From Marinoscillum sp040218045 (lineage in GTDB: Bacteria > Bacteroidota > Bacteroidia > Cytophagales > Cyclobacteriaceae): a DNA stretch of 64,000 bases. The translations under genes and the position numbers were made by a program. Of the stretch, positions 8,801 to 16,696 are shown piece after piece (positions within the stretch are counted from its first letter, which is position 1; each line of letters starts with the position of its first letter). The notes beneath the pieces were generated by a model, which did not search any database, was not told the DNA's origin, and worked only from the letters and a program-made list of their open reading frames with translations. The stretch is from contig JAVJQA010000033.1 of assembly GCA_040218045.1 (NCBI GenBank), positions 124,001-188,000 on the forward strand, in the 5' to 3' direction.

Positions 8801-11584
8801 GCTTCGGGTTCCTCTAAATACTCTTCCATTGGCAAAGTACTAACTGCTCCTCAAAAACCGATTTTAGGCGATATATCCGAGATCTCCAGCAATACAGCCA
8901 AACTTTCTTGGGATATAGTAGCTGGAGCCAACGGATATCTGGTGGAAGTTTCAAATACTGACTTCATTACCTTTGTCACTGGGTTCGGCCCAAAAAATAC
9001 AGTTACCAATGAAGTAAGTATTGCAGGACTTCAATCAGGTACTGATTATAAAGCGCGTATTAGAGCTTATAATGCTTCTGCTTCATCAGACTACTCCGAT
9101 ACGCTTTCATTTATCACCATTCCTGCACAGCCTTTCAATCTCTCCACGAGCAATATCACTTTAACGAGCGCGCGCTGTTCCTGGAACAACCCCGGTGGGG
9201 CAAGCGCTTATGATTTTCAATTATCGACCAGTCAGTCTTTCATCGATACCTTATTTGAATCAAAAGCTACTTCTACCAATATCGACCTAACCGACCTTAC
9301 TCAACGCACAATATATTACTTCAGGGTTAGGGCCAATAATGAAAGCGGAAGTTCTGCCTTTATTGCTTCCAATTTTGAAACGGACGGTGAAGAGAACATC
9401 GCTCCTACTGGACTGAACCTATCTAACCGTACCATAGATGAAAATTTAGCCATCGGAACATTTGTTGGCAAGTTGACCACCTCAGACGCTAACTCAATAG
9501 AATCCTTCACCTATACTTTTGAAGGATCGGGAAATGACAATGGCTCTTTTACAATCATTGGAGACTCTTTATTCACCAACACAGCGCTAAATTTTGAAGG
9601 TAAGAGCAGCTATCAGCTGGCTATTCGTACTACTGACAGTGGCGGGTTATTTTACTCCGGAAGCCTTGAGATTACAATACGCGATATCAACGATACGCCC
9701 ATGAACCTGCAGCTTTCCAACCATACTATTGTGGCTTTTTCTGCTGCCAACACAGCAATTGGCTCATTAAGTGTGTCGGATGAGGATGCTGGAGATTCGC
9801 ATACATTTAGCTTAGATAGTGGTACCGATGCGTTCGTTATTGACGGAGCAAACCTTCAAAACAAAGTGGTATTCACCAATGAAGAAGACTCAACGATTCA
9901 AATAGTGCTTCGTGCTACTGATTCCAAAGACGCCTTTACTACGGCTTCCCACGAAATAGTAGTAGCCAGGTACATTGATACTGACGCGCCTGTGCTAAGT
10001 AATTTGTCCGCAACAGATGAGTTTGTATTTGGATCAGCACCAATCACCCTCACCGTAGACGTGTCTGACTTTCGCGTGAGTAAAGTGGAGTTCTTCACCA
10101 AGTCCATTACAGCGACAGATTTTGAGGCAACGGATGTGATTTCCCAATCTGGCACTTACTCCTTAACGGTAAACGAAGCTGACCTTGATGGCGTGGGCCT
10201 GGTGTTTTTTGTAAGAGCAGAGGATCAGGCTGGTAATGTGGCAGAAACTGAAGAAAGAACAATTTCATTAACCTTCTCAGAATCCTCAAGCCCTAAGATC
10301 TCGTCCATTACCCGATTTGGTGGCAAATTAGAAGATTATGAAATCATCGCCATACCCTTCAATTTCCCCGGGACTGGCAACCGTGTCCAGGAAATTTTCA
10401 ACGAATACAATGGAGGAATCCCGGATAAAACCATCTGGAGACTGATCAAATACAATGCCTCCACAGAAACAGAAGAAAGCAACCTGGAAGACTTGGTTGC
10501 TTCCTCGCCCATTCAAATCGGTGCTGGATATTTCTTCAATGCCAGGGAAGCAGCTGAGGTCAAAGTAGGAGCCGCCGAAGTAAACACCAAAGACCCACAG
10601 GAGGTTGTTTTGCAGCCAGGCTGGAACTTGATTGGTAACCCATATATCATAGATATTAACTGGAATTCCGTATTGGCCCGAAATGGCATTGAAGAAGTTG
10701 GCCCTCTAAGGGTAATAGACCCTGCTGACCCTGCCAAGTGGCCAGAGAGCGCACTACTTGCCCAATACAAAGGAGCTTTTGTCAACCTAATGTCCACTAC
10801 TGCCCAGACTATCACTTTCAGCTATGCTGACAAGATCAAAGCTGACGGACGGATTAGCGCCCCCGAGCTTCCCGATTATGAATGGTTCGTGCCTATTTCC
10901 CTCCATCAGGAAAACCACTCAGGCCTTGCTTCAGTGGGGATGCACGTCCGTGCCACCACGGGAGTAGATGCATTGGATGCGCTGACCCTGCCCAAATGGA
11001 TTAGGTATTTGGAAATCTCATTTGATCATCCTGAGTTTAGATATGGCGACTTAAGTAAGGACATTGTTCCCCCAAGTGAAAAATACAGTTGGGAGTTCAA
11101 TGCAACATCCGACCAAAACGGACCTACTACGCTACAATGGGGCCGTATAGCGTCCAATATTCAAAGCCTCAAGCTACTAGACATCTCCAACCAGGTAATC
11201 ATCGATATGTCTGTGCAAACAGCGTATACGTTCTCCTTGAATGGTACAAAACGTTTCAAAATCCTTTACAGCACGGATCCATCGGAGCAGTTTCTATCTG
11301 AGCAAGTCAACATTGGGGAGGCATACCCGAACCCTTTTGATGTGCAGTTATCTATTCCTATTTCTTTACCAGGAAACAGCTCAACTTATGACGTGACCTT
11401 GATCACGACCGATCTCTCCGGAAGGGAAGTATGGACATGGACAAATAAAGAAATGCCTGCTGGTAATCATGAATTGACTATGAAGAGAACAGAGGCCATG
11501 TCATCGGGGGTTTACCTCTACCAGCTTTCTATCAAATCGGAAGATATCGACCTTGAATTCACCAATAAAATAATCATCAAATGA
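5891..11584 (+). CDS. giant T9SS-secreted multidomain adhesin-like protein
   Basis: A 1,897-residue protein. The signal peptide (about 1-29) is followed by an IPT/TIG-like domain (about 32-135) and FG-GAP/VCBS-type beta-propeller repeats (about 160-535) carrying Ca-binding DxDGDGD-like loops such as DIDGDGDLD. Six fibronectin type III modules start near residues 616, 710, 797, 894, 986 and 1076. Two cadherin-like modules start near 1168 and 1269, then further beta domains. The protein ends in a T9SS type A sorting domain (about 1800-1897; AYPNPF motif and final FTNKIIIK). It should be exported across the outer membrane and anchored or released at the surface, for adhesion or glycan/protein binding. 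The next gene starts inside its stop codon (ATGA overlap), so expression is coupled. A second in-frame ATG lies three codons downstream. Confidence 0.85.
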   Translation: MKAMSYFKTSQNSFLALILLLGPVLQTTACPRVSDVSVNHGGPGTVITFWGTGLEIDETKSEKLTIRYLTYDESKGFYVYAYEQVLTTTPSNSTNNKLRITIPNSSVLKGAGEIRLHFEAPELNCGAQFSMAFNFLGVQPPLKWVQKKLQTTANAVSGGVEELLVYDFNSDRAMDIVTYSANTSEIIYFENTDQQSKPTNNPWTRKTIGGGNFSGVKDIARYNNQIFFIDSDNNMRWLYNGVNASAPHSYTTAFPNFQFGMDVADLNNSGNAQIIAGRWPSTQTISLGWYYNASTSNPSNGVLQQNLVNPPNERPLVENKTKDGLFSARDFDDNGFADIISVNDFYNGSSWSSQLVWYKNNPTLQQGTSASYDISFSSKNIIRTSAYAEPVTMVVSADIDGDGDLDLITGSIYEQVCAWYENNNGNFGNRKVFDVSNGANVAQGWAFDVGDIDSDGDMDIVSIRNDNQIAWFENDGNNNFGSPIVLTTSLGNARDVKIMDINNDGDMDIVYTDKKYDEVGYFENVHDGNDVLSFSLSEVSGASDNPKINTENKTIQIEVLNGTDLTNLTPTLELSVGASIAVVPNDYSDKVSLPVLAENLIEQPWEVSVTAVPDAISATFEANQSAISISWDTVKYASDYHLTVLQNGSPYQGFTDYKVLLNNSSQKGQKTITLDILTGLIANTAYTISLEAVSDFGSESSTFSEIILTAPNIPEALELIDNSVSTSGFGLTWNKGGVDKFRVKIYADSTIILDSTLNSNTLEVSNLLPGSTYSAGVSSLNDQDRASAEAIISGILTAPGIPVFSEVNIADVYIDSVLLTWNKPTGIAERYELTLSQLGANDQIINNLSDTAYYYTSFIKGKNYTAKIRAQNISNTGTLNDPFSEFSNEISFLTRPLAPTLSVFGASDITGTSFIASWNPVESASSYGIEVSTDDFETTVAVVSGITATNAQVTELSGGTNYDYRVVAYNASGSSKYSSIGKVLTAPQKPILGDISEISSNTAKLSWDIVAGANGYLVEVSNTDFITFVTGFGPKNTVTNEVSIAGLQSGTDYKARIRAYNASASSDYSDTLSFITIPAQPFNLSTSNITLTSARCSWNNPGGASAYDFQLSTSQSFIDTLFESKATSTNIDLTDLTQRTIYYFRVRANNESGSSAFIASNFETDGEENIAPTGLNLSNRTIDENLAIGTFVGKLTTSDANSIESFTYTFEGSGNDNGSFTIIGDSLFTNTALNFEGKSSYQLAIRTTDSGGLFYSGSLEITIRDINDTPMNLQLSNHTIVAFSAANTAIGSLSVSDEDAGDSHTFSLDSGTDAFVIDGANLQNKVVFTNEEDSTIQIVLRATDSKDAFTTASHEIVVARYIDTDAPVLSNLSATDEFVFGSAPITLTVDVSDFRVSKVEFFTKSITATDFEATDVISQSGTYSLTVNEADLDGVGLVFFVRAEDQAGNVAETEERTISLTFSESSSPKISSITRFGGKLEDYEIIAIPFNFPGTGNRVQEIFNEYNGGIPDKTIWRLIKYNASTETEESNLEDLVASSPIQIGAGYFFNAREAAEVKVGAAEVNTKDPQEVVLQPGWNLIGNPYIIDINWNSVLARNGIEEVGPLRVIDPADPAKWPESALLAQYKGAFVNLMSTTAQTITFSYADKIKADGRISAPELPDYEWFVPISLHQENHSGLASVGMHVRATTGVDALDALTLPKWIRYLEISFDHPEFRYGDLSKDIVPPSEKYSWEFNATSDQNGPTTLQWGRIASNIQSLKLLDISNQVIIDMSVQTAYTFSLNGTKRFKILYSTDPSEQFLSEQVNIGEAYPNPFDVQLSIPISLPGNSSTYDVTLITTDLSGREVWTWTNKEMPAGNHELTMKRTEAMSSGVYLYQLSIKSEDIDLEFTNKIIIK

Positions 11585-12762
11585 GGGCATCCATCATCTC
11601 GCTTAGCTTACTGCTAACCACCAGTTTTTGTTTTTCTCAGCTTGTAAGCGATCAAACGAATGCTATCAGGCTGGACTACACCACTCCTCTTACCGAAAAA
11701 TCCGTTGAGCTCCCTATCATAGAGTGGGTTTTTCCTACTTCAGAATATACCAACTCCCAGGATAAGCGGATCTACTTCAAAGCGACGATTAGTTCCACCA
11801 CTGAAATCAAGTCTATTCGGATGAACCTGAGTAAAAGTAGAGATGGTGACATACTTGGCTCCAAGCAAATTTCTGTGGCGCCTAATTCATTGACCTTCCA
11901 ATTTGATCAACCAATTTCCCTGTTTGATGGAGAGAATGTTGTTAGCCTGGTGGTAGAGAATGCTGCCGGGGGTACGGTCACCGATTATCGCAATATCCTG
12001 CAAGGTATAGATGCCATATCCAAAGCAGTGGATATCAACAGGAAAGATTATGCACTGCTCATAGGCACGGATAAGTACGACAATTGGTCTGATTTGGTCA
12101 ATCCTGTTTATGATTCCGAAACCATCGCTAAAGAGCTGAGGGATATATATGGATTCGAAACAGAGCTTATGGAGAACCCTGAGCAGGAGGAATTGTTGAT
12201 TAAAATCAAGGAATATGCTACCAAAAAGTACCGACCACAAGATCAATTGGTAATTTTCATTGCTGGTCATGGGCAATTTGATGAGACTTTTGGGGAAGGT
12301 TACCTGGTGACCCGGAGTAGTCTTTCCAATGATGCTGCTAAAACCTCCTATGTGGCGCACAGTATCTTAAGAAACATCATCAATAACATCCCATGTGAAC
12401 ATATTTTGCTGATTATGGATGTATGTTTCAGTGGTACATTTGACCCTGTAATAGCCAGTAGCCGTGGTGAAGACCTCTACGAGAGTATCGAGGATAGCGA
12501 GCTTCTCGTGCGTAAGCTCTCCAAAAAAACTAGGCGTTACCTGACTTCAGGTGGTAAAGAATACGTGTCAGATGGCATCCCTGGCAAGCATTCCCCCTTT
12601 GCTCAGAAGTTCATAGAAGTCCTGAGAACCAGAGGTGGAGAAGATAGGATCATCACGCTTACTGAAATCTACCCGGTCATGCAGCGATTGAAAACACTTC
12701 CGCGAACAGGTGAATTTGGCTCAAATGAAAAAGACAGTGACTTTGTGTTCGTCGCGAAGTAA
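11581..12762 (+). CDS. secreted caspase-family (peptidase C14) protein
   Basis: A 393-residue protein with a signal peptide (about 1-19), an Ig-like N-terminal domain (about 38-145) and a caspase/metacaspase fold (about 158-392). The fold begins YALLIGTDKYD. The catalytic dyad is visible: H230 in AGHGQF and C282 in MDVCFSGTF. No T9SS sorting domain is present, so it is expected in the periplasm or anchored by partners. Its ATG overlaps the stop codon of the giant adhesin gene by 4 bp, implying translational coupling. Caspase-fold proteases in bacteria cleave specific partner proteins. A processing role for the adhesin or for the Ig-like membrane protein is an inference from the operon only. 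Confidence 0.88.
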   Translation: MRASIISLSLLLTTSFCFSQLVSDQTNAIRLDYTTPLTEKSVELPIIEWVFPTSEYTNSQDKRIYFKATISSTTEIKSIRMNLSKSRDGDILGSKQISVAPNSLTFQFDQPISLFDGENVVSLVVENAAGGTVTDYRNILQGIDAISKAVDINRKDYALLIGTDKYDNWSDLVNPVYDSETIAKELRDIYGFETELMENPEQEELLIKIKEYATKKYRPQDQLVIFIAGHGQFDETFGEGYLVTRSSLSNDAAKTSYVAHSILRNIINNIPCEHILLIMDVCFSGTFDPVIASSRGEDLYESIEDSELLVRKLSKKTRRYLTSGGKEYVSDGIPGKHSPFAQKFIEVLRTRGGEDRIITLTEIYPVMQRLKTLPRTGEFGSNEKDSDFVFVAK

Positions 12763-12840
12763 CGGTCTGCTATTTGGAAGATCCTGGCAAACAGCTAAGA
12801 AATCTTTAATTGATTAAATCACTCACCTGTCATAGTGGAT

Positions 12841-12874
12841 AGGGCTGCTCCAAATGGGCCGCCCTTCTTTTTTT
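12841..12874 (+). terminator. intrinsic terminator after the caspase operon
   Basis: Arms AGGGCTGCTC and GGGCCGCCCT pair at 8 of 10 positions around a 5-base loop and are followed by TTCTTTTTTT. It lies 79 bp downstream of the caspase-like gene and fits the end of the 5138-12762 transcript. Confidence 0.7.
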
Positions 12875-13049
12875 ATGATGCCAGCTATACTTTTTTTTCA
12901 GCGTGCTGCAATAGGTCTGAAATATCTCTTCGCAGCAGGTTATGGGCCTGGTCATTATCCTGGTGAGTGCTTGGTTCGCAATGTCAACCAGACGAAGAAA
13001 CTTAAGTCATAAAGCTTTTATTTAGTTAGTTTTTTAGATCATTGCTACA

Positions 13050-13631
13050 ATGAACAAGAACTTAACCTCCTATATAAAAAGGCACGTAGATCTCACCGAA
13101 CAGGAAAATGAACGCTTTCAATCAACCCTGAAACTAAAGACCTTTAAAAAAGGAGACTATCTCCTCCAGGCAGGTCAGACATGTACCAAAAGATACTATA
13201 TCCTCACAGGTTGCATTCGGCTTTTTTATATTGAAAATGGGAATGAGCAAATCATCCATTTTGGCATTGACAACTGGTGGATCACAGAATATGACAGTTT
13301 GATTAACCAGTCACCATCCAACATTTTCATCCAGGCCATTGAGGATAGTGAGGTATTGATACTGGATCAGTCATCCTTTGAGCGCATCTCCGAAGAAATT
13401 CCTAAAATCGAAAAATTATTCAGGATAATAATGGAGAAAACATACATAGCTGCTCAACGCAGGATCTCCTATATGCTGAGCTATTCAGGCGAGGAATTGT
13501 ATGAGAAATTTGTAACCTACAACCCCACGTTTCTTCAGCGGGCTCCTCAATATATGATCGCCTCTTATTTAGGAATGACTCCCGAGTTTTATAGTAAAAT
13601 CAGAAATAAACCCAGAAATCCCACTTCTTAA
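13050..13631 (+). CDS. Crp/Fnr-family transcriptional regulator
   Basis: A 193-residue protein with an N-terminal cyclic-nucleotide-binding-type beta-roll (about 10-120; FKKGDYLLQAGQ, the RYYILTGCIRLFY strand pair, HFGIDNWW) and a short C-terminal helix-turn-helix (about 155-190; APQYMIASYLGMTPEFYSKIR). This is the usual single-domain size of Bacteroidota Crp/Fnr regulators that sit beside redox or detoxification genes. It has no Fe-S cysteine cluster of the FNR type. It lies 68 bp upstream of an AhpD/PPOX/DoxX cluster on the same strand and is the likely regulator of that cluster. The final residues are short compared with relatives, but no frameshift is apparent. Confidence 0.88.
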   Translation: MNKNLTSYIKRHVDLTEQENERFQSTLKLKTFKKGDYLLQAGQTCTKRYYILTGCIRLFYIENGNEQIIHFGIDNWWITEYDSLINQSPSNIFIQAIEDSEVLILDQSSFERISEEIPKIEKLFRIIMEKTYIAAQRRISYMLSYSGEELYEKFVTYNPTFLQRAPQYMIASYLGMTPEFYSKIRNKPRNPTS

Positions 13632-13663
13632 TCTAGATTAAGATTCCACACTCTTCTTCCTTC

Positions 13664-13671
13664 TAGTTTTG
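13664..13671 (+). promoter_or_regulatory. candidate Bacteroidota -7 promoter box
   Basis: TAGTTTTG matches the Bacteroidota TAnnTTTG -7 consensus, 29 nt before the AhpD-like gene. No TTTG box is found at the expected -33 position, so an activator such as the upstream Crp/Fnr protein may be required. Confidence 0.4.
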
Positions 13672-13699
13672 CATCATAACCAATACATAACAGACCAAT

Positions 13700-14152
13700 A
13701 TGAGAACAAAACGAATTGACATCAACAAGGTGAAGCCTGCATACTATGCACCTCTGATCGAGCTGAACAACCAGTTAAAGTCCAGCCTGCTGTCAGAATT
13801 AGAATTACTATTAATCTACATCAGGGCGTCACACCTTAATGGGTGTGCCTATTGCATACAGTCCCACACCAAAGAGGCCATTGAGAAAGGTGAAAAACAA
13901 TACAGGCTTCATGCCCTTTCGGCGTGGGAAGACTCACCGTTTTTTACTGATGAAGAACGTACATTGCTCCGGGTTACCGATGAAACAACAAACATTTGCG
14001 AAAAAGGACTTACTGAAGCCACATATATGGAAGCCAAAGAATGCTTTGATGACCAGAAGATTGCTGACATTATCATGGCTGTCACATGTATAAACGCCTG
14101 GAACAGGATTGGACGATCAACCCTACTGGAACCTTTTAAATCACAAAATTAG
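13700..14152 (+). CDS. AhpD-like / carboxymuconolactone decarboxylase family protein
   Basis: A 150-residue cytoplasmic protein of the AhpD-like alkylhydroperoxidase family. The redox motif C49-A-Y-C52 with H56 (NGCAYCIQSH) is intact; in the family it acts as a peroxidase or disulfide reductase centre. It is followed after 7 bp by a PPOX-like gene and a DoxX gene, forming a small oxidative-stress or detoxification cluster under the Crp/Fnr regulator. The substrate cannot be read from sequence. Confidence 0.88.
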   Translation: MRTKRIDINKVKPAYYAPLIELNNQLKSSLLSELELLLIYIRASHLNGCAYCIQSHTKEAIEKGEKQYRLHALSAWEDSPFFTDEERTLLRVTDETTNICEKGLTEATYMEAKECFDDQKIADIIMAVTCINAWNRIGRSTLLEPFKSQN

Positions 14153-14159
14153 GAACCAA

Positions 14160-14621
14160 ATGAATGTCGATTGCTACTCGCTGGAAGACTTTATCAAAAA
14201 GACAAAACTATGTTTTGTGGCTACTGTAAACAGTGATGGAAGTCCTAACTTATCACCAAAGGCATCTCTGGAAGTATGGGACCAAAATCATGTGGTTTTT
14301 GCCCATATAGATTCATTTAAGACCATTGAAAATTTGGCATCAAGGCCTAAAACTGTGCTTAACATCGTTGATTTTCTTAAAAGAAAAGGGATCCGACTGG
14401 ATGGTGAAGCCACAACATGTTATCCAGGAAGCCCTGAATATGACTTTATTGCACAACCCATTTGGCAAAATCATGGACGCCAATATCCGGTACACTGTGC
14501 TGTAAAAATAAAGGTACATTCAATGAGCCCATTACTTTCTCCGGCTTATCGGTATGGAGCAGATACCACTGAAAAAAATCTGGCAGAGCATTTTCTAACC
14601 TATTACAAAGACCAACTATGA
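14160..14621 (+). CDS. pyridoxamine 5'-phosphate oxidase-like flavoprotein
   Basis: A 153-residue split-barrel FMN-binding protein. The family pattern is clear: KLCFVATVNSDGSPNLSPKA forms the first barrel strands, followed by VVFAHIDSFKT and KTVLNIVDF. Proteins of this kind are generally flavin-dependent reductases rather than true PdxH. I chose the ATG at 14160 (7 bp after the AhpD stop) over an upstream TTG-type extension that would overlap the previous gene and add 17 unrelated residues. Its last bases overlap the next gene's start (ATGA), so the two are translationally coupled. Confidence 0.82.
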   Translation: MNVDCYSLEDFIKKTKLCFVATVNSDGSPNLSPKASLEVWDQNHVVFAHIDSFKTIENLASRPKTVLNIVDFLKRKGIRLDGEATTCYPGSPEYDFIAQPIWQNHGRQYPVHCAVKIKVHSMSPLLSPAYRYGADTTEKNLAEHFLTYYKDQL

Positions 14622-15073
14622 ACACAGCATATTTAAAGTTTATCAAAACATTCCTTCGCCTGTCTATTGCTTCTGCCTTTTTATCGGCAGTGTTTGATCG
14701 GTTCGGCATCTGGCCACAGAATGTGTCCGCATGGGGAAACTGGGATTCATTTCTGGACTATACCGCAACACTCATCCCATGGGTGCCAGATCATTTTATC
14801 CCTTTCTTTGGGTTTGTGGCCACCGCAGCTGAGGTGGTCTTTTCCATATGCCTACTTATAGGATATAAAACATCGTTCTTCGCAAAGTTAAGCGGACTTC
14901 TGCTTCTCTGTTTTGGCCTGGCAATGTCCACCACTTATGGTTTAAAAGCCCCATTGGACTATTCCGTCTTCACTGGAGCTGCCGCGGCTTTTGCTTTAGG
15001 AGCTATTTCCATCAGGTTTTTTGAGGTGGATAGTTTGTTTGGCCATCAACAAAGAGCGGGCAAAGAGTTTTAA
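14618..15073 (+). CDS. DoxX-family membrane protein
   Basis: A 151-residue integral membrane protein with four predicted membrane helices (about 12-28, 64-84, 90-108 and 116-134) and the DoxX-type N-terminal RLSIASAFLSAVFDRFG pattern. DoxX-like proteins associate with thiosulfate or oxidative-stress membrane systems. It is the last gene of the AhpD-PPOX-DoxX cluster, overlaps its predecessor by 4 bp, and is followed by a terminator-like hairpin. Confidence 0.82.
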   Translation: MNTAYLKFIKTFLRLSIASAFLSAVFDRFGIWPQNVSAWGNWDSFLDYTATLIPWVPDHFIPFFGFVATAAEVVFSICLLIGYKTSFFAKLSGLLLLCFGLAMSTTYGLKAPLDYSVFTGAAAAFALGAISIRFFEVDSLFGHQQRAGKEF

Positions 15074-15122
15074 ATCACCATGGCTTCATTAGGATTTTTA
15101 ATAAACAAAAAACTCAAGCCCA

Positions 15123-15160
15123 GGGAGCTGCTCGGGTCCGCCCAGTCAGCTCCCCATTTT
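15123..15160 (+). terminator. terminator-like hairpin after the DoxX gene
   Basis: A perfect 8-bp stem GGGAGCTG (15123-15130) with CAGCTCCC (15147-15154), with an inner GGG/CCC pair, followed by a short T-rich stretch (CATTTTC). It is probably the end of the 13.7-15.07 kb transcript. The T tract is weak. Confidence 0.5.
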
Positions 15161-15590
15161 CATTCTGCTATAAGCATATGTCATGTCGTGTTCCATCTCC
15201 AATCGAATAGTTGGAGGAAGAACGGCGCGGTGCTCACCGTCAACCCCTAATGACTACTCAACACTGCATAGTAGGCGATTGCTGCAGATTTCCTTCTCTT
15301 AGCACTGCGAGATAATCATGTTGTTGATTTGGGTTGCTCAGTGCTGCGAGAGCGATAAAACTGGCTGTTTTGCTCCCCTCAGTGCTGAGGGAGTAAAAAA
15401 ATTGATCGCCTACTTTCTCGCAGCTCTACGTGGCTCCTACAAGCGCATGATTTGCTCCGCGCAGCACTGCGAGGGCCATTCCAAGGCACGATGAGCCTAC
15501 TCAACCTTGAGTAGAGCCTGAAGGCTGCTCTCTTTTAACCAAATTGCTTTGCTCTAGTAGGCTTTATTATATGCTGGAGAAACTCTATTT
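15161..15590. repeat. gene-free DNA with degenerate AGCACTGCGAG repeats
   Basis: No credible gene. The stretch carries four dispersed copies of an AGCACTGCGAG-like motif, in two variants (AGCACTGCGAG at 15301, AGTGCTGCGAG at 15340, CAGTGCTGAGGGAG at 15380, GCAGCACTGCGAGGG at 15461). It also has a 9-bp inverted repeat GTAGGCGAT (15271-15279) with ATCGCCTAC (15404-15412), and a hairpin CTACTCAA/TTGAGTAG (15497-15514). The pattern suggests a decayed structured or mobile element. Its nature is unknown. Confidence 0.5.
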
Positions 15591-15702
15591 AGATAACACT
15601 GAACACACTCCACTCAATACTAAGGGATTGGAAGCTCCGGCAGATTTCATTAGATTGTGCTTTTAGCAGCTAGCGGGCATACCAGCGAACTAATCGTTAT
15701 CT
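15591..15702 (+). repeat. attC-like element upstream of a lipoprotein gene
   Basis: AGATAAC (15591-15597) and GTTATCT (15696-15702) are exact reverse complements and bracket a 112-bp stretch. Within it, TTGGAAGCTCCGGCAGATTT at about 15629 matches the element upstream of the gene at 424. The following gene starts 19 nt after GTTATCT, the same spacing seen at the other attC-like elements. No complement of GTTATCT was found after that gene, so this may be a lone site. Confidence 0.4.
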
Positions 15703-15714
15703 TTTATTTCTACT

Positions 15715-16281
15715 ATGAAAAAGCTTGTCTTAACCATCACTCTATTCACAGGGATATTCGGATGTGGAACATGTCCTGAGTATGACGGATTCTATTTCGA
15801 CATTAATGGATTAGTAATCTTCAACATGGAGAAAAGATCACCAAATGCACGATTTGGAGTGGATGAAGGAACGAATCTGGAATTTAAGAATCATTCCTTT
15901 ACAATATCCTACACAGCCAATTACTATTCTCTCAACGAAATCAATAATATTGGACTCATATCATCTGCATTAGCCACAAGTTGTAGTTACAGTGGAGAAG
16001 GCGGATCTCAAGAATATTTAGACACCCTGGTTGTCACCACGAACTTTGATATCGATGAACAACATTTGAAAGGCGAATCAATAAATGATATTATACTCTA
16101 TAATGGCAAGGTGCTTAATTCATTTTTAGCAACTGATTCTATAGAAATACCACATCAAACCTTTAGTCTTGAACTAACCCAAAAACCAGAACTTGACAAT
16201 TCACTTTCCATCAACATCCTTGTGAAACTCCTTAACGGTGAAGAGTATACAGCAACATCTGAACGAGTATTCATCAAGTAA
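15715..16281 (+). CDS. small lipoprotein, unknown
   Basis: A 188-residue protein with a lipoprotein signal peptide (MKKLVLTITLFTGIFGC, lipobox IFGC, lipidated Cys17). The mature part has further cysteines (GTCPEYD near the N terminus and TSCSYSGEGG mid-protein) and a beta-rich composition. It matches no family I recognise. It is likely attached to the outer or inner membrane facing the periplasm. It stands alone, preceded by an attC-like element and followed by about 200 bp without a gene. Confidence 0.7.
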   Translation: MKKLVLTITLFTGIFGCGTCPEYDGFYFDINGLVIFNMEKRSPNARFGVDEGTNLEFKNHSFTISYTANYYSLNEINNIGLISSALATSCSYSGEGGSQEYLDTLVVTTNFDIDEQHLKGESINDIILYNGKVLNSFLATDSIEIPHQTFSLELTQKPELDNSLSINILVKLLNGEEYTATSERVFIK

Positions 16282-16485
16282 CAAAAGAAAACCTCCGAAG
16301 AAGATTGGCCAGGTAAGCATTGTCAGGATGCACTTTAGTCGGCTATGGGGGTTAGAAGAGCCTTTAGTCGATAGTAGGTGGCATAAGAACACGATCTAAA
16401 ACAATATAATCAAATTGTATCCTCCCCCACTTGCTTTATTCCAAAGAAATACGGTAATTCAGCCTGTTAACCAAACATAAGTACA

Positions 16486-16656
16486 ATGACAATTGGATAC
16501 ATTATTGCCGTGGTATGCGCTATTTATGTCATCTACGATGTAGTCACAAACCAAAAATCAATGTCCAGCGGCAACAAAGCCATCTGGATCATCTGCGCCC
16601 TGCTCTTTAGTGTAATCACTGCCATTATTTACTTACTGCTGGTTAAAAGAAAGTAG
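16486..16656 (+). CDS. small PLDc_N-like two-helix membrane protein
   Basis: A 56-residue protein with two hydrophobic helices (about 3-19 and 31-50), separated by a short polar loop and ending in a basic VKRK tail. This is the size and layout of the phospholipase-D-nuclease N-terminal (PLDc_N/PLDNc) small membrane family; the second helix follows the family pattern W-x-x-x-A-L ... YLLL. No enzymatic domain is attached. It ends 40 bp before the cytochrome gene and is probably co-transcribed with it. Confidence 0.65.
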   Translation: MTIGYIIAVVCAIYVIYDVVTNQKSMSSGNKAIWIICALLFSVITAIIYLLLVKRK

Positions 16657-16696
16657 CCCATCCTAATAACCATTCTATCACTTAACCTAAACACAA

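Noticed and set aside
15080..15250. A 56-codon open frame after the DoxX gene
   Set aside because: It runs through the terminator-like hairpin and has no recognisable composition or start context.
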